The notes: generated by a model not told the origin, from the sequence alone. 64,000 nucleotides of DNA from Pseudomonas saudiphocaensis (GCF_000756775.1 NZ_CCSF01000001.1:3596001-3660000), one strand, 5' to 3'; positions 1-11,516 are shown, counted from the stretch's first letter. Numbers and translations are program-made.

Positions 1-1392
1 CGTGATCCGGGCAAGTTCCAGCGCCTCGGCGGTCGTATTCCGCGCGGTGTTTTGATGGTCGGTTCACCGGGTACCGGTAAGACATTGCTGGCCAAGGCCG
101 TTGCGGGTGAGGCCAAGGTGCCGTTCTTCACCATTTCCGGTTCCGACTTCGTCGAGATGTTTGTGGGTGTGGGTGCGAGCCGCGTGCGCGACATGTTCGA
201 GCAGGCCAAGAAGCATGCGCCCTGCATCATTTTCATTGACGAGATCGATGCCGTCGGTCGCCATCGAGGCGCCGGGCTGGGCGGTGGTCACGATGAGCGT
301 GAACAGACCCTCAACCAGTTGCTGGTTGAGATGGACGGTTTCGAAATGAATGACGGCATCATCGTGATTGCCGCTACCAACCGTCCCGACGTGCTTGACC
401 CGGCGCTGCTGCGTCCAGGCCGTTTCGACCGTCAGGTGGTGGTCGGTCTGCCGGATATTCGCGGCCGTGAACAGATCCTCAACGTCCATATGCGCAAGGT
501 TCCGCTGGGTGATAGCGTCGAGCCGGCGTTGATCGCGCGTGGCACCCCGGGCTTCTCCGGTGCCGACTTGGCCAACCTGGTCAACGAGGCGTCGCTCTTC
601 GCGGCTCGTGCCGGAAAGCGCGTGGTCGAGATGAAGGAGTTCGAGCTGGCCAAGGACAAGATCATGATGGGCGCCGAGCGCAAGTCCATGGTCATGTCGG
701 AGAAGGAACGCCTGAATACTGCCTATCACGAAGCGGGCCACGCCATCGTCGGTCGCCTTGTTCCCGAGCATGATCCTGTTTACAAGGTCTCCATCATTCC
801 TCGTGGCAGGGCGCTGGGTGTAACCATGTTCCTGCCTGAAGAAGATCGTTACAGCCTGTCCAAGCGCGCGTTGATCAGTCAGATCTGCTCCCTGTTCGGC
901 GGGCGTATCGCTGAAGAGATGACGCTGGGCTTCGATGGCGTCACTACCGGTGCATCCAACGACATCATGCGTGCGACCCAGTTGGCGCGGAACATGGTTA
1001 CCAAGTGGGGGCTGTCCGAGAAGCTCGGTCCATTGATGTACGCGGAGGAGGAGGGTGAAGTCTTCCTCGGTCGCAGCGCAGGTAGTCAGCACACCAACGT
1101 TTCCGGTGACACGGCGAAGCTGATCGACCTTGAGGTGCGCAGCATCATCGATCACTGCTACGGCACGGCTAAGCAGATTCTTGCAGACAACCGTGACAAG
1201 CTCGACCTCATGGCCGAAGCGCTGATGAAGTATGAAACCATCGATGCCGAGCAGATCGACGACATCATGAACGGCCGCATGCCACGTGAACCTCGAGACT
1301 GGCAGGGTGGTTCCGGTTCGGCGGGAATGCCGGTGCAGCCGGAAGGTGATCTGCCGCAAACGCCAATTGGTGGTCCGGCAGGCGAACACTAA
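1..1392 (+). CDS. ftsH: ATP-dependent zinc metalloprotease FtsH (5' end missing)
   Basis: Membrane-anchored AAA+ protease that degrades membrane and regulatory proteins. The frame is open from base 1, so the N-terminal membrane segments lie outside the window; 463 residues remain. Visible in order are Walker A GSPGTGKT (most FtsH have GPPGTGKT, but the GxxGxGKT rule still holds), Walker B IIFIDEID, the second region of homology with RPGRFDR, and the zinc site HEAGH near residue 243 of the visible part. The C-terminal tail is rich in Gly and Pro. folP starts 17 bases after the stop, so the two are probably co-transcribed. Identification is certain from the motifs and neighbours. Confidence 0.98.
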   Translation, partial: RDPGKFQRLGGRIPRGVLMVGSPGTGKTLLAKAVAGEAKVPFFTISGSDFVEMFVGVGASRVRDMFEQAKKHAPCIIFIDEIDAVGRHRGAGLGGGHDEREQTLNQLLVEMDGFEMNDGIIVIAATNRPDVLDPALLRPGRFDRQVVVGLPDIRGREQILNVHMRKVPLGDSVEPALIARGTPGFSGADLANLVNEASLFAARAGKRVVEMKEFELAKDKIMMGAERKSMVMSEKERLNTAYHEAGHAIVGRLVPEHDPVYKVSIIPRGRALGVTMFLPEEDRYSLSKRALISQICSLFGGRIAEEMTLGFDGVTTGASNDIMRATQLARNMVTKWGLSEKLGPLMYAEEEGEVFLGRSAGSQHTNVSGDTAKLIDLEVRSIIDHCYGTAKQILADNRDKLDLMAEALMKYETIDAEQIDDIMNGRMPREPRDWQGGSGSAGMPVQPEGDLPQTPIGGPAGEH

Positions 1393-1408
1393 GCCCAGGC
1401 TGAAGCTA

Positions 1409-2260
1409 ATGACTGAAACGATGCACCCAACCCGACTGCCTTGCGGCAGTCGGGTTCTTGATTTATCACGCCCGCACGTCATGGGCATTCTCAACGTTAC
1501 GCCAGACTCCTTCTCTGACGGTGGCCGGCACGAAGGCATCGATGCCGCCTTGCGCCATGCTGCTGCAATGGTTGCCGCCGGCGCGACTCTGATTGACGTA
1601 GGCGGCGAGTCAACGCGGCCTGGTGCGCGAGCCGTTTCGCCCACCGAGGAGCTGGAACGTGTCGCTCCAGTCGTCGATGCCATCGCGCGCGAGCTAGATG
1701 TGATCATCTCCGTGGATACTTCTACCCCAGCGGTGATGCGTGAGACCGCGCGGTTGGGGGCCGGATTGATCAATGATGTTCGCTCGCTCACCCGCGACGG
1801 GGCGCTGGATGCTGCGGCCGACAGTGGGCTCCCGGTATGCCTGATGCACATGCGCGGCGAGCCGGTCGATATGCAGGATGATCCGCGCTACGACGACGTG
1901 ACCGAAGCGGTTTACACTTTCCTCGCCGAGCGCATGGCATCCTGTGCCTCCGCGGGCATTGCGCAGGACCGTATCGTGCTCGATCCGGGCTTCGGCTTTG
2001 CCAAGACCTTGGCGCACAACCTCAGTCTGTTCAAACACATGGAGCGTCTGCATGCACTGGGGCGTCCACTGCTGGTTGGTGTTTCAAGAAAAAGCATGAT
2101 CGGGCAGGCGTTGGGGCGCGATGTCGGGCAACGCCTGTATGGCAGTCTGGGGCTGGCGGCATTGGCTGTCAGTAAGGGTGCGCACATCGTGCGGGTGCAC
2201 GATGTGGCTGAAACGGTTGATGTAGTCCGAATGATTGCTGCGGTGCAGGCCGCGGAATAG
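1409..2260 (+). CDS. folP: Dihydropteroate synthase
   Basis: Condenses p-aminobenzoate with dihydropterin pyrophosphate in folate synthesis; cytosolic. The 283-residue protein carries both pterin-binding signatures, [14 protein letters not shown] near the N-terminus and [10 protein letters not shown] about 30 residues later, plus VSRKSMIG near the C-terminus. I chose the ATG at 1409 because it lies just after the ftsH stop and leaves a normal-length N-terminus. An upstream in-frame start would run back into ftsH, and a second ATG at 1421 is also possible. It sits between ftsH and glmM, the usual gammaproteobacterial order. Confidence 0.96.
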   Translation: MTETMHPTRLPCGSRVLDLSRPHVMGILNVTPDSFSDGGRHEGIDAALRHAAAMVAAGATLIDVGGESTRPGARAVSPTEELERVAPVVDAIARELDVIISVDTSTPAVMRETARLGAGLINDVRSLTRDGALDAAADSGLPVCLMHMRGEPVDMQDDPRYDDVTEAVYTFLAERMASCASAGIAQDRIVLDPGFGFAKTLAHNLSLFKHMERLHALGRPLLVGVSRKSMIGQALGRDVGQRLYGSLGLAALAVSKGAHIVRVHDVAETVDVVRMIAAVQAAE

Positions 2261-2268
2261 GGAAGCCC

Positions 2269-3606
2269 ATGAGCAGAAAATACTTTGGAACCGATGGCAT
2301 CCGCGGTCAGGTGGGGCAGTTCCCCATCACTCCGGAATTCATGCTCAAGCTCGGCTGGGCAGCCGGTATGGCATTTCGAAAGCAGGGCAAGTGCCGCATT
2401 CTGGTTGGCAAGGACACGCGCATCTCCGGTTACATGTTCGAGTCTGCGCTGCAGGCCGGCCTTTCCGCTGCGGGCGCCGATGTTGCGCTACTGGGTCCTA
2501 TGCCGACTCCGGCGGTGGCTTACCTGACCCGTACCTTCCACGCTGAGGCAGGAATCGTCATCAGTGCCTCGCACAATCCGCATCATGACAACGGCATCAA
2601 GTTTTTCTCCGGGCGCGGCACCAAGCTTCCCGACGAGGTCGAGCTGATGATTGAAGAGCTGATCGATACGCCGATGACGGTGGTCGAATCAGCCCAGCTG
2701 GGCAAGGCTTCGCGAATTAACGACGCGGCCGGCCGCTATATCGAGTTCTGCAAGAGCAGCGTGCCGACCAGTACCGACTTTTCCGGCCTCAAGCTGGTGA
2801 TCGATTGCGCTCACGGTGCGACCTACAGGGTAGCGCCCAGCGTGTTTCGTGAGCTGGGAGCCGAAGTGGTGGTCATCGGTGCGCAGCCGGACGGCCTCAA
2901 TATCAACGCCGATGTCGGCTCGACCCATGTCGGACAGCTGCAGAAGGCAGTGCTCGAACACGGTGCCGATCTTGGCATCGCCTTCGATGGTGATGGCGAC
3001 CGGGTGATGATGGTTGATCACACCGGTGCTTTGGTCGACGGCGACGAGTTGCTCTATGTGATCGCGACCGATCTGCAGGAGCGTGGGCGTCTCGAGGGTG
3101 GCGTCGTTGGTACCCTGATGAGCAATCTTGGGCTGGAGCTGGCGCTTCAGAAGCGCGAAATCCCATTTGTGCGTGCAAAGGTCGGGGACCGCTACGTCAT
3201 GGCCGAGATGCTGGAACGTAACTGGGTGCTCGGTGGCGAAAACTCAGGGCACATCGTCTGCTCGCAACATGTGACCACGGGTGATGCAATTATCGCCGCG
3301 TTGCAGGTATTGCTTGCCCTCAAGCGCCGTGGGCAAAGCCTGGCCCAGGAACGTCTGGCCTGGAAGAAATTCCCGCAAGTCTTGATCAATGTGCGCTTCG
3401 CCGGCGACCGGGATCCAATTTCCGATCCGCAGGTGAAGGCTGCCTGTGACAGTGTTACAGAGCGCATGGCCGGTCGGGGGCGCGTACTGCTGCGCAAGTC
3501 GGGAACAGAGCCTTTGGTGCGGGTTATGGTCGAAGGTGACGACGAGAATCAAGTGCGTAGCTATGCCGAAGAACTGACCGCAGTGGTTACTGAAGTTTGT
3601 GCGTGA
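2269..3606 (+). CDS. glmM: Phosphoglucosamine mutase
   Basis: Converts glucosamine-6-phosphate to glucosamine-1-phosphate for UDP-GlcNAc, hence peptidoglycan and LPS. At 445 residues it is normal length. It shows the phosphoserine loop [11 protein letters not shown] near residue 100, the metal-binding loop DGDGDR near residue 243 and the C-terminal phosphate-binding [12 protein letters not shown]. It begins 8 bases after folP, so it is part of the same operon. Confidence 0.98.
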   Translation: MSRKYFGTDGIRGQVGQFPITPEFMLKLGWAAGMAFRKQGKCRILVGKDTRISGYMFESALQAGLSAAGADVALLGPMPTPAVAYLTRTFHAEAGIVISASHNPHHDNGIKFFSGRGTKLPDEVELMIEELIDTPMTVVESAQLGKASRINDAAGRYIEFCKSSVPTSTDFSGLKLVIDCAHGATYRVAPSVFRELGAEVVVIGAQPDGLNINADVGSTHVGQLQKAVLEHGADLGIAFDGDGDRVMMVDHTGALVDGDELLYVIATDLQERGRLEGGVVGTLMSNLGLELALQKREIPFVRAKVGDRYVMAEMLERNWVLGGENSGHIVCSQHVTTGDAIIAALQVLLALKRRGQSLAQERLAWKKFPQVLINVRFAGDRDPISDPQVKAACDSVTERMAGRGRVLLRKSGTEPLVRVMVEGDDENQVRSYAEELTAVVTEVCA

Positions 3607-3672
3607 TTCTCGCTTGCCAGGTTGGATTTCCTTGAGTACCATCTGCGCCCACTTTGATCGACGAGGTAAAGC

Positions 3673-4428
3673 ATGCGTCGCCCCCTGGTAGCTGGTAACT
3701 GGAAGATGAACGGTACCCGCGCCAGCGTCGCAGAGCTGATCGAAGCGCTCGGCCAGCAGGAGTTTCCTGAATCGGTAGAGATGGTGGTTTTTCCATCATG
3801 CGTCCATGTTGGGCAGGTCGTGAGCGGGCTGGCGGATAGTGCGATTGCCGTCGGTGCTCAGGACTGCGCAGCAGAGCCCGGTTTTGCTGCACTTACAGGT
3901 GAAGTATCTGCTTCCCAGTTGGTGGATGTCGGGTGCGGGTGGGTATTGGTTGGTCATTCCGAGCGGCGCCTGATTTTAGGCGAGAGTGACGAGATGACTG
4001 GCCGCAAGTTCAAAGCGGCATTGGCGTGTGATATGACACCGGTGCTGTGCCTTGGCGAAACGCTCGAACAGCGTCAGGCGGGGCAGACGCTCGAAGTGGT
4101 TGGGCGTCAGTTGGCCAGTGTGCTGGCGATTGCCGGTATAGGCTCTTTTGAAAAGGCGGTTGTGGCGTATGAGCCGGTCTGGGCTATCGGCTCGGGTTTG
4201 ACGGCAACGCCACAGCAGGCTCAGGAAATACATGCTGCTATTCGTGAGCAGCTGTCGCATGAGGACAAGCGCATCGCTGATGGTGTGCGTATTCTGTACG
4301 GCGGCAGCGTAAAGGCGGAAAATGCCGCTGAGCTTTTTGCGATGGCGGATATCGACGGGGGGCTTATCGGTGGCGCCTCTCTGAAAGCGAATGAATTCGG
4401 TGCGATCTGTCGCGCTGCAGGGAACTGA
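3673..4428 (+). CDS. tpiA: Triosephosphate isomerase
   Basis: Interconverts dihydroxyacetone phosphate and glyceraldehyde-3-phosphate. The 251-residue TIM barrel has the N-terminal GNWKMNG with the catalytic Lys, the His in LVGHSERR and the signature [11 protein letters not shown] with the catalytic Glu. The phosphate-binding ILYGGSVK and GLIGGASL follow. It lies 66 bases after glmM and just 4 bases before secG. The tpiA-secG pairing is usual in this group. Confidence 0.98.
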   Translation: MRRPLVAGNWKMNGTRASVAELIEALGQQEFPESVEMVVFPSCVHVGQVVSGLADSAIAVGAQDCAAEPGFAALTGEVSASQLVDVGCGWVLVGHSERRLILGESDEMTGRKFKAALACDMTPVLCLGETLEQRQAGQTLEVVGRQLASVLAIAGIGSFEKAVVAYEPVWAIGSGLTATPQQAQEIHAAIREQLSHEDKRIADGVRILYGGSVKAENAAELFAMADIDGGLIGGASLKANEFGAICRAAGN

Positions 4429-4432
4429 TCAG

Positions 4433-4816
4433 ATGTTGCAGACTGTTGTGATTGTGGTGCATCTGCTGGTTGCCCTTGCTTTGGTTGTGTTGGTTCTGCT
4501 GCAGCAGGGCAAGGGTGCGGATGCTGGCGCTTCCTTCGGTTCGGGTGCTTCGGCAACCGTGTTTGGAAGTCAGGGTTCTACTACCTTTCTTAGTCGTTTT
4601 ACTGCTATACTTGCCGGCGTTTTTTTCCTGACAAGTTTGGGTCTGGCCTACTTCGCTACCCAGCAAGCAGGAATGCTGTCTCAGGCGGGTCTTCCTGATC
4701 CGGCGGTTCTTGAGATTCCGGTCAGCAAGCCAGCTGTCGAAGATGTACCTGTTCTGGAGTCCGCTCCGTCCGCAGGTTCTGCTGGTGATGTTCCTCAGGT
4801 TGAGGAGAAGCAGTAA
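4433..4816 (+). CDS. secG: Preprotein translocase subunit SecG
   Basis: Small inner-membrane subunit of the SecYEG channel. The 127-residue protein has two hydrophobic segments, about residues 3-22 and 51-73, flanking a Gly/Ser-rich loop with [14 protein letters not shown], which is typical of SecG. The acidic, Pro-rich tail is variable in the family. The ATG at 4433 follows the tpiA stop by 4 bases; an earlier in-frame start would overlap tpiA by 38 bases and add residues that do not resemble SecG. tRNA-Leu follows immediately. Confidence 0.95.
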   Translation: MLQTVVIVVHLLVALALVVLVLLQQGKGADAGASFGSGASATVFGSQGSTTFLSRFTAILAGVFFLTSLGLAYFATQQAGMLSQAGLPDPAVLEIPVSKPAVEDVPVLESAPSAGSAGDVPQVEEKQ

Positions 4817-4828
4817 GCAAGGGTTTTT

Positions 4829-4914
4829 GCCGAGGTGGTGGAATTGGTAGACACGCTACCTTGAGGTGGTAGTGGCCATAGGCTGTAGGGGTTCGAGTCC
4901 CCTCCTCGGTACCA
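4829..4914 (+). tRNA. tRNA-Leu (anticodon GAG)
   Basis: An 86-base class II tRNA. The acceptor arm GCCGAGG pairs with CCTCGGT, discriminator A and an encoded CCA follow. The anticodon stem GCTACC/GGTAGT holds loop TTGAGGT with anticodon GAG. There is a long variable arm, and the T arm is GGGTTCGAGTCCC-like. It lies 12 bases after secG, so it may be transcribed with it. Confidence 0.97.
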
Positions 4915-4918
4915 TACA

Positions 4919-4949
4919 AGCAGGCCCGCATATGCGGGCTTTCTTGTTT
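4919..4949 (+). terminator. Intrinsic terminator after tRNA-Leu
   Basis: The 7-bp stem GCCCGCA/TGCGGGC (4924-4930 with 4933-4939) has a 2-base centre and is followed by TTTCTTGTTT. It directly follows the tRNA CCA end. Confidence 0.85.
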
Positions 4950-4960
4950 CAGCGTTTTGA

Positions 4961-4989
4961 TTGACCTGCGTGTTATGCAATTGTATAAT
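4961..4989 (+). promoter_or_regulatory. Sigma-70 promoter for tRNA-fMet / rimP operon
   Basis: TTGACC at 4961-4966 and a perfect TATAAT at 4984-4989 are separated by 17 bases. Transcription would start near 4996, about nine bases before the tRNA. This is one of the best consensus promoters in the window. Confidence 0.9.
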
Positions 4990-5004
4990 TCGTGCCCAGT
5001 TTGT

Positions 5005-5081
<77 letters not shown>

Positions 5082-5087
5082 GTTGAT

Positions 5088-5115
5088 AAAGGCCCCTATA
5101 GAGGGGCTTTTTATT
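5088..5115 (+). terminator. Intrinsic terminator after tRNA-fMet
   Basis: Stem GCCCCT/AGGGGC (5092-5097 with 5102-5107) is flanked by AAA and a run of T. It would release the tRNA precursor and may be read through into rimP. Confidence 0.88.
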
Positions 5116-5158
5116 AGCTACTAGCCAGGTCGCCGGCATTTACAGGCGATCAATAGGG

Positions 5159-5180
5159 ATGGGCGTTTCGCCCATTTTTC
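5159..5180 (+). terminator. Second terminator/attenuator in the rimP leader
   Basis: A perfect 7-bp stem ATGGGCG/CGCCCAT (5159-5165 with 5169-5175), TTT loop, then a T-rich tract. It lies 29 bases before the rimP start. With the preceding terminator it makes a tandem block between the only clear promoter and the operon. Confidence 0.8.
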
Positions 5181-5208
5181 ATTTGTACAGCATGCGCGAG
5201 GGACTTCG

Positions 5209-5667
5209 ATGTCGAGCAAGCTAGAACAGTTGCACGCCTTGCTGGCCCCGGTGGTTGAAGCACTGGGCTATCAATGCTGGGGAGTCGAGTTTCTCTCGCA
5301 GGGTAAGCATTCCTTGCTGAGGGTATATATCGATCATTCCAACGGCATTCTTGTCGATGACTGTGAAAAGGTCAGTCGCCAGCTTAGCGGTGTGCTCGAT
5401 GTTGAAGATCCCATCAGCAGCGACTACACCCTTGAAGTGTCTTCGCCTGGGTTGGACCGGCCGTTGTTTACGCTGGAACAGTACGCTGCGAATGCTGGTG
5501 AGCAGGTCAAAATAAAACTGCGATCGCCCTTTGAGGGGCGGCGAAATTTCCAGGGTCTTCTTCGCGGGGTGGAAGAGCAGGATGTGGTGGTGCTGGTTGA
5601 TGATCACGAGTATCTGTTGCCGGTCGATATGATCGACAAGGCAAATATTGTTCCCCGTTTTGAGTAA
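5209..5667 (+). CDS. rimP: Ribosome maturation factor RimP
   Basis: Assists 30S subunit maturation. The 152-residue protein has the family features [13 protein letters not shown] at the start, [34 protein letters not shown] in the centre and a C-terminal SH3-like part. It heads the nusA-infB operon, as usual. Confidence 0.97.
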   Translation: MSSKLEQLHALLAPVVEALGYQCWGVEFLSQGKHSLLRVYIDHSNGILVDDCEKVSRQLSGVLDVEDPISSDYTLEVSSPGLDRPLFTLEQYAANAGEQVKIKLRSPFEGRRNFQGLLRGVEEQDVVVLVDDHEYLLPVDMIDKANIVPRFE

Positions 5668-5715
5668 AACGCGGTTCCCGCGGACCCCAATGGATTGCGA
5701 AAGGCGAGGCGTACG

Positions 5716-7197
5716 ATGAGCAAAGAAGTACTGCTGGTTGTGGAATCGGTATCCAACGAAAAAGGCGTACCGGCCGGTGTGATTTTCGAGGCGTTGGAGC
5801 TGGCTTTGGCCACGGCTACCAAAAAGCGTTTCGAGGACGAAGTTGACCTGCGTGTAGAGATCAATCGACAGAACGGCAGCTATGAAACGTTCCGTCGCTG
5901 GACTGTGGTCGAAGAAGAGGATTTCGACGATCCGGCACATCAGTTGACGGTCGATATGGAGCAGGCCCGCGAGGCCAACGCCAAGGTTGGCGATGTGCTC
6001 GAAGAGAAGGTCGAGTCCATCGAGTTCGGTCGTATCGCCGCCCAGACCGCCAAGCAGGTCATCGTGCAGAAAGTTCGTGAGGCTGAACGCGCGCAGGTCG
6101 TCGAGGCCTACCGTGATCGTCTGGGCGAGATCATCTCCGGCACGGTGAAAAAGGTTACCCGCGACAGCGTGATTGTCGATCTGGGCAACAACGCCGAAGC
6201 GTTGCTGGCTCGCGAGGACATCATTGCACGCGAAACCTTCCGTGTAGGTGCTCGTGTTCGTGCGCTGCTCAAGGAAATTCGCACCGAGAACCGCGGCCCG
6301 CAGCTGATCCTGTCGCGTACCGCGCCGCAGATGCTGATCGAGCTGTTCCGCATTGAAGTGCCGGAAATTGCCGAAGAGCTGATCGAGGTAATGGGCGCGT
6401 CGCGTGATCCGGGCTCTCGTGCCAAGATCGCGGTCCGCTCCAAGGACAAGCGCATCGATCCGCAAGGCGCCTGTATTGGTATGCGTGGCTCACGTGTACA
6501 GGCGGTTTCGGGTGAGATCGGTGGCGAGCGTGTCGATATCGTCCTCTGGGACGAGAACCCGGCGCAGTTCGTCATCAACGCCATGGCACCCGCCGAAGTG
6601 GCTGCCATCATCGTTGATGAGGATGCCCACGCCATGGACATCGCCGTTGCCGAAGACAACCTGGCCCAGGCTATTGGCCGTGGTGGCCAGAACGTGCGAC
6701 TGGCCAGTCAGCTGACTGGCTGGACGTTGAACGTGATGACCGAGGACGACATCCAGGCCAAGCAGCAGGAAGAAACGGGCGATATCCTGCGCAATTTCAT
6801 TGAAGAGCTGGATGTCGATGAAGAACTGGCACAGGTCCTGGTAGAGGAAGGTTTCTCTACTCTCGAAGAAATTGCCTACGTCCCGCTGGAGGAAATGCTC
6901 GGCATTGAAGGCTTCGACGAAGAGATCGTCAATGAGCTACGTACCCGTGCCAAAGATCGCCTGCTGACCAAGGCGATCGCGACGGAAGAGAAACTGGCAG
7001 ATGCCCAGCCAGACGAGGATTTACTCGCGCTGGAAGGCATGGACAAAGAACTGGCGGTCGAGTTGGCAGTGCGGGGAGTCATCACCCGCGAAGACCTGGC
7101 CGAGCAGTCGATTGACGACCTGCTCGACATAGACGGCATTGATGAAGAACGTGCCGGCAAGCTGATCATGGCCGCCCGAGCCCATTGGTTCGAGTAA
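5716..7197 (+). CDS. nusA: Transcription termination/antitermination factor NusA
   Basis: Binds RNA polymerase and modulates pausing, termination and antitermination. The 493 residues contain an N-terminal polymerase-binding domain (about 1-130), an S1 domain (about 135-200, [16 protein letters not shown]), KH domains with [10 protein letters not shown] and [11 protein letters not shown], and two C-terminal acidic repeats as in E. coli ([15 protein letters not shown] and [15 protein letters not shown]). The ATG at 5716 is preceded by AAGGCGAGG and gives the expected start MSKEVLLV. Confidence 0.98.
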   Translation: MSKEVLLVVESVSNEKGVPAGVIFEALELALATATKKRFEDEVDLRVEINRQNGSYETFRRWTVVEEEDFDDPAHQLTVDMEQAREANAKVGDVLEEKVESIEFGRIAAQTAKQVIVQKVREAERAQVVEAYRDRLGEIISGTVKKVTRDSVIVDLGNNAEALLAREDIIARETFRVGARVRALLKEIRTENRGPQLILSRTAPQMLIELFRIEVPEIAEELIEVMGASRDPGSRAKIAVRSKDKRIDPQGACIGMRGSRVQAVSGEIGGERVDIVLWDENPAQFVINAMAPAEVAAIIVDEDAHAMDIAVAEDNLAQAIGRGGQNVRLASQLTGWTLNVMTEDDIQAKQQEETGDILRNFIEELDVDEELAQVLVEEGFSTLEEIAYVPLEEMLGIEGFDEEIVNELRTRAKDRLLTKAIATEEKLADAQPDEDLLALEGMDKELAVELAVRGVITREDLAEQSIDDLLDIDGIDEERAGKLIMAARAHWFE

Positions 7198-7225
7198 GTA
7201 ATTAGCGGCCTGAGGAGAGAGATGC

Positions 7226-9712
7226 ATGACGCAAGTCACGGTGAAAGAACTGGCCCAGGTGGTCGACACACCGGTCGAGCGACTGCTGCAGCAGATGCGT
7301 GAGGCAGGACTGCCGCACACCAGCGCCGAGCAAGTAGTGACCGATAATGAAAAGCACGCGCTGTTGGCGCACCTGAAAAGCAGCCATGGCGCCAAGGTGG
7401 ACGAGCCGCGCAAGATTACCTTGCAGCGCAAGACCACCACCAAGCTGAAAGTGGCTGGTAGCAAGACCATCAGTGTCGAGGTACGCAAGAAGAAAACCTT
7501 CGTCAAGCGTACCCCGGACGAGATTGAGGCCGAGAAGCAGCGCGAACTGGAAGCCCAGCGCGCCGCCGAAGAGGCCGCACGCCTGAAGAGCGAGGAAGAA
7601 GCGCGTCAGCAGGCCGAGGAAGAAGCGCGTCGTAAGGCGCAGGCTGAGCTGGAGGCGCGCGCCGGATCGCCGGTTGTCGCTCCGGCTCCGGTCCAGGAAG
7701 CTCCCGTTGAAGCCGTTGCTCCGGTTGAAGAGCGCAAGAAGGAAGAGCCGCGTCGCGCCGAGAAGTCGCGCAGCGATGACGACGAGCGTCGTGAACGCAA
7801 GCAGGCTCAGCAGCGCCCGGCGGCCAAAGCCAAGGCTCCCCTGTCGCGTGCCGTGCGCAGCGGTGATGATGATGCCGACAGCTTCCGTCGTGGCGGACGT
7901 GGTAAATCCAAGCTGAAGAAGCGTAACGCGCATGGTTTCCAGAGCCCGAGCGGCCCTATCGTTCGCGAAGTGGCTATTGGCGAGACCATTACAGTGGCCG
8001 ATCTGGCTCAGCAGATGTCTGTTAAGGCTGCTGAAGTCATCAAGTTCATGTTCAAGCTGGGCACCCCGGTGACCATCAACCAGGTGCTGGATCAGGAAAC
8101 CGCTCAGCTGATCGCTGAAGAGCTGGGCCACAAGGTCAAGCTGGTCAGTGACAACGCCCTGGAAGAACAGCTGGCAGAAATGCTCAAGTACGAGGGCGAG
8201 GCCATCACCCGCGCCCCGGTTGTGACCGTGATGGGTCACGTTGACCACGGCAAGACTTCGCTGCTCGACTATATTCGTCGCGCCAAGGTCGCCACTGGCG
8301 AGGCTGGCGGGATTACCCAGCATATCGGTGCCTACCATGTGGAAACCGAGCGCGGCATGGTTACCTTCCTCGACACCCCCGGTCACGCGGCCTTTACGGC
8401 AATGCGTGCCCGTGGTGCCAAGGCGACCGATATCGTGATTCTGGTTGTGGCAGCCGACGACGGCGTGATGCCGCAGACCCAGGAAGCCGTTCAGCACGCG
8501 AAAGCGGCTGGCGTGCCGATCGTGGTTGCGGTGAACAAGATCGACAAGCCGGAAGCCAACCCGGACAACATCAAGAACGGCCTGGCCGCGCTGGATGTGA
8601 TTCCGGAAGACTGGGGCGGAGATACTCCGTTTGTGCCGGTATCGGCGAAGATGGGTACCGGTGTCGACGAACTGCTTGAGGCCGTACTGCTTCAGGCTGA
8701 ACTGCTCGAGCTTACTGCCACGCCCTCGGCGCCTGGCCGTGGCGTGGTGGTTGAGTCGCGTCTGGACAAGGGTCGTGGCCCGGTGGCGACCGTTCTGGTT
8801 CAGGAAGGCACGCTGCGTCAGGGTGATATGGCCCTGGTCGGATCGACCTATGGCCGCATCCGCGCAATGCTCGACGAGAACGGCAAGAGCATCAAGGAAG
8901 CCGGTCCATCGATTCCGGTGGAAATCCTCGGTCTCGATGGCACGCCTGAGGCGGGTGACGAGCTCAGTGTGCTGAGTGACGAGAAGAAAGCGCGCGAAGT
9001 GGCGCTGTTCCGCCAAGGCAAGTTCCGCGAAGTCAAATTGGCTCGCGCCCATGCCGGCAAGCTCGAAAACATTTTCGAGAGCATGGGGCAGGAAGAGAAG
9101 AAGACGCTCAATATCGTCCTCAAGACCGACGTGCGCGGTACGCTCGAGGCGCTGCAGGGTTCGCTCAGCGGTCTGGGCAACGACGAAGTGCAGGTGCGCG
9201 TCATCGGTGGCGGTGTCGGTGGTATTACCGAAAGCGATGCCAACCTGGCGCTGGCGTCCAATGCGGTGCTGTTCGGCTTCAACGTGCGGGCCGACGCAGG
9301 CGCGCGCAGGATCGTCGAGCAGGAAGGTCTGGATCTGCGTTATTACAACGTGATCTACGACATCATCGAGGACGTCAAGAAAGCCCTGACCGGCATGCTT
9401 GGCAGCGATGTTCGCGAGAACATCCTCGGCGTCGCGGAAGTGCGTGACGTGTTCCGCTCGCCGAAGTTCGGTGCCGTTGCCGGTTGTATGGTTCTTGAAG
9501 GCATGGTGCATCGTAACCGTCCAATCCGCGTATTGCGTGAGGACGTGGTTATCTTCGAAGGTGAGCTGGAATCGCTGCGTCGCTTCAAGGATGACGTTGC
9601 CGAAGTACGTGCCGGCATGGAATGCGGTATTGGCGTGAAGAGCTATAACGACGTGAAGGTTGGCGACAAGATCGAAGTCTTCGAGAAAGTCGAAGTAGCG
9701 CGTTCTCTGTAA
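7226..9712 (+). CDS. infB: Translation initiation factor IF-2
   Basis: GTPase that places initiator tRNA on the 30S subunit. The 828 residues comprise an N-terminal IF2-N domain, a charged Ala/Glu/Arg-rich linker (about 100-230), a second IF2-N domain and the G domain with [16 protein letters not shown] and NKIDKP. The C-terminal tRNA-binding domains end at VEVARSL. An ATG preceded by GAGGAGAG lies 28 bases after nusA. A repeated inverted element separates it from rbfA. Confidence 0.98.
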   Translation: MTQVTVKELAQVVDTPVERLLQQMREAGLPHTSAEQVVTDNEKHALLAHLKSSHGAKVDEPRKITLQRKTTTKLKVAGSKTISVEVRKKKTFVKRTPDEIEAEKQRELEAQRAAEEAARLKSEEEARQQAEEEARRKAQAELEARAGSPVVAPAPVQEAPVEAVAPVEERKKEEPRRAEKSRSDDDERRERKQAQQRPAAKAKAPLSRAVRSGDDDADSFRRGGRGKSKLKKRNAHGFQSPSGPIVREVAIGETITVADLAQQMSVKAAEVIKFMFKLGTPVTINQVLDQETAQLIAEELGHKVKLVSDNALEEQLAEMLKYEGEAITRAPVVTVMGHVDHGKTSLLDYIRRAKVATGEAGGITQHIGAYHVETERGMVTFLDTPGHAAFTAMRARGAKATDIVILVVAADDGVMPQTQEAVQHAKAAGVPIVVAVNKIDKPEANPDNIKNGLAALDVIPEDWGGDTPFVPVSAKMGTGVDELLEAVLLQAELLELTATPSAPGRGVVVESRLDKGRGPVATVLVQEGTLRQGDMALVGSTYGRIRAMLDENGKSIKEAGPSIPVEILGLDGTPEAGDELSVLSDEKKAREVALFRQGKFREVKLARAHAGKLENIFESMGQEEKKTLNIVLKTDVRGTLEALQGSLSGLGNDEVQVRVIGGGVGGITESDANLALASNAVLFGFNVRADAGARRIVEQEGLDLRYYNVIYDIIEDVKKALTGMLGSDVRENILGVAEVRDVFRSPKFGAVAGCMVLEGMVHRNRPIRVLREDVVIFEGELESLRRFKDDVAEVRAGMECGIGVKSYNDVKVGDKIEVFEKVEVARSL

Positions 9713-9718
9713 TCAAAC

Positions 9719-9800
9719 GCAAACTGGAAGCTGGAACTCAGAAGCCGGACGCCACCCAAGTGGTCTCCGGCTTCGAGCTTCCAGCTTTTGGCTTTTAAGA
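9719..9800. repeat. Inverted repeat element A, copy 1
   Basis: The left arm has ACTGGAAGCTGG and GAAGCCGGA; the right arm has TCCGGCTTC and GAGCTTCCAGCTTTT, so the two arms are imperfect reverse complements about 24 bases long around a short centre. The end sequence GCTTCCAGCTTTTGGCTTTT recurs almost unchanged in copy 2 upstream of pnp. It occupies nearly all of the infB-rbfA gap. Confidence 0.75.
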
Positions 9801-9811
9801 AGGTTAGAGTC

Positions 9812-10201
9812 ATGGCAAAAGATTACAGCCGTACCCAGCGTATCGGCGACCAGATGCAACGCGAGCTGGCTTCGCTGATTCAGCGCGAAATCAAAGACCC
9901 GCGCCTGGCTCTGGTAACAATTACCGGAGTCGAAGTCAGCCGCGACCTCTCCCATGCCAAGGTGTTCATCACTGTCATGGGCAAGGACGATGATGAGGAT
10001 GCGGTCAAGGACAACCTGCGGATACTCAATGACGCGGTCGGCTTCCTGCGTATGCAGTTGGGCAAGGCAATGAAACTGCGTACGGTTCCGCAGCTGCACT
10101 TCAGCTATGACGCCAGTGTTCGTCGCGGGGTCGAGTTGGCTTCGCTGATCGAGCGGGCGGTTGCCGAAGACCGCAAGCACCAGCATGGCGATGGAGAATA
10201 A
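9812..10201 (+). CDS. rbfA: 30S ribosome-binding factor RbfA
   Basis: Cold-shock-linked 30S maturation factor. The 129 residues match the family: [17 protein letters not shown] at the N-terminus, [24 protein letters not shown] across the core, and [17 protein letters not shown] toward the C-terminus. The ATG at 9812 lies about 12 bases after an AAGAAGG sequence. It is followed 3 bases later by truB. Confidence 0.97.
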   Translation: MAKDYSRTQRIGDQMQRELASLIQREIKDPRLALVTITGVEVSRDLSHAKVFITVMGKDDDEDAVKDNLRILNDAVGFLRMQLGKAMKLRTVPQLHFSYDASVRRGVELASLIERAVAEDRKHQHGDGE

Positions 10202-10204
10202 GGC

Positions 10205-11122
10205 GTGGCCCAGGTAAAACGCATTCGCCGCGCGGTCAGTGGCATCATTCTTCTCGATAAGCCGCGCGGGTTTACTTCCAACGCTGCACTGCAGAAGGTT
10301 CGCTGGCTGCTGAACGCCGAGAAGGCCGGCCACACCGGCAGCCTCGATCCACTGGCAACCGGTGTGTTGCCGCTGTGCTTCGGCGAGGCCACCAAGTTTT
10401 CCCAGTATCTGCTCGATGCCGACAAGGCCTACGAGACGGTCGCTCAACTTGGCGTAACCACGACCACGGCGGATGCCGAAGGCGAGGTTATCGAGCGTAA
10501 GCCGGTGAATATCAGCCAGGCCCAGCTCGAAGCGGTTTTGCCGCAGTTCCGCGGTGACCTGCAGCAGGTTCCGCCGATGTACTCCGCTCTCAAGCGTGAC
10601 GGACAGCCACTTTACAAGCTGGCCCGCGCAGGAGAAGTGGTGGAGCGCGAGCCACGTTCTGTTACCATTGCGCGCCTGGATCTGCTGTCTCTGGAGGCTG
10701 ATCGGGCAAGGCTCGCAGTGTCGTGCAGTAAGGGCACCTATATCCGTACGCTGGTCGAGGATATCGGACGGGAGCTGGGCTGTGGGGCGCACGTGGCAGA
10801 GCTGCGGCGAACCCAGGCAGGCCCCTTCGATTTGAGCCGGACGGTCACGCTCGAAGAGCTGGAACAGGCTCATGCCGATGGTGGACCAGAGGCGCTTGAT
10901 GCCTTCCTCCTTCCGGTCGACAGCGGTCTGGAGCATTGGCCTCTGCTGCAGCTATCGGAGCACAGCGCCTTTTACTGGCTGCACGGGCAGCCCGTACGTG
11001 CACCGCAAGCGCCGCAATTCGGCATGCTGCGGGTACAAGATCACAACGGTCGCTTTATCGGTATCGGTGAAGTGAGTGATGACGGGCGTATTGCGCCGCG
11101 TCGACTGATTCGGTCGGAATGA
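10205..11122 (+). CDS. truB: tRNA pseudouridine(55) synthase TruB
   Basis: Makes pseudouridine 55 in the T loop of tRNAs. The 305 residues include [11 protein letters not shown], the catalytic Asp in [21 protein letters not shown] and the C-terminal PUA-like part. The start is GTG, 3 bases after the rbfA stop and preceded by GGAGAATAAGG. Confidence 0.97.
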   Translation: MAQVKRIRRAVSGIILLDKPRGFTSNAALQKVRWLLNAEKAGHTGSLDPLATGVLPLCFGEATKFSQYLLDADKAYETVAQLGVTTTTADAEGEVIERKPVNISQAQLEAVLPQFRGDLQQVPPMYSALKRDGQPLYKLARAGEVVEREPRSVTIARLDLLSLEADRARLAVSCSKGTYIRTLVEDIGRELGCGAHVAELRRTQAGPFDLSRTVTLEELEQAHADGGPEALDAFLLPVDSGLEHWPLLQLSEHSAFYWLHGQPVRAPQAPQFGMLRVQDHNGRFIGIGEVSDDGRIAPRRLIRSE

Positions 11123-11127
11123 CCGAT

Positions 11128-11155
11128 ACGCAATGCTCCTGAGTGTGCATTGCGT
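11128..11155 (+). other. Hairpin between truB and rpsO
   Basis: A perfect 9-bp inverted repeat ACGCAATGC/GCATTGCGT (11128-11136 with 11147-11155) has a 10-base loop. No T run follows at once, though CTCTTTTT occurs at 11189. It could be a processing site, weak terminator or part of rpsO leader control. Confidence 0.5.
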
Positions 11156-11239
11156 CATGAGGATGGCTGTTGGCAGGCACGGTCAGCCCTCTTTTTAAAC
11201 ACGGGATATTCCCGGCCTGTTCACTGTAAGGAGCCCATC

Positions 11240-11509
11240 ATGGCACTTAGCGTTGAAGAAAAAGCCCAGATCGTTAACGAGTACAAGCAAGCTGAAGGCG
11301 ATACCGGTAGCCCGGAAGTGCAGGTTGCCCTGCTGACCGCCAACATCAACAAGCTGCAAGGCCACTTCAAGGCCAACGGCAAGGACCACCACTCCCGTCG
11401 TGGCCTGATCCGTATGGTCAACCAGCGTCGTAAGCTGCTGGATTACCTGAAGGGCAAGGATGCTACTCGTTACAGCACCCTGATCGGTCGTCTGGGTCTG
11501 CGTCGTTAA
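11240..11509 (+). CDS. rpsO: 30S ribosomal protein S15
   Basis: Primary 16S rRNA-binding protein of the small subunit. It has 89 residues, the universal length, with the family core [22 protein letters not shown] and [22 protein letters not shown]. The ATG at 11240 is preceded by TAAGGAG. The longer upstream open frame from 11150 is not used. It is followed by repeat element A copy 2 and then pnp, the classical rpsO-pnp order. Confidence 0.99.
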   Translation: MALSVEEKAQIVNEYKQAEGDTGSPEVQVALLTANINKLQGHFKANGKDHHSRRGLIRMVNQRRKLLDYLKGKDATRYSTLIGRLGLRR

Positions 11510-11516
11510 GACGTAG

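Noticed and set aside
7202-9511. Long open frame (769 residues) on the - strand opposite infB
   Set aside because: It lies wholly antisense to an unmistakable IF-2 gene, has no family motifs, and reflects high GC codon bias in the third position. The same applies to the antisense frames at 64-1851, 5221-6465 and 11506-13632.
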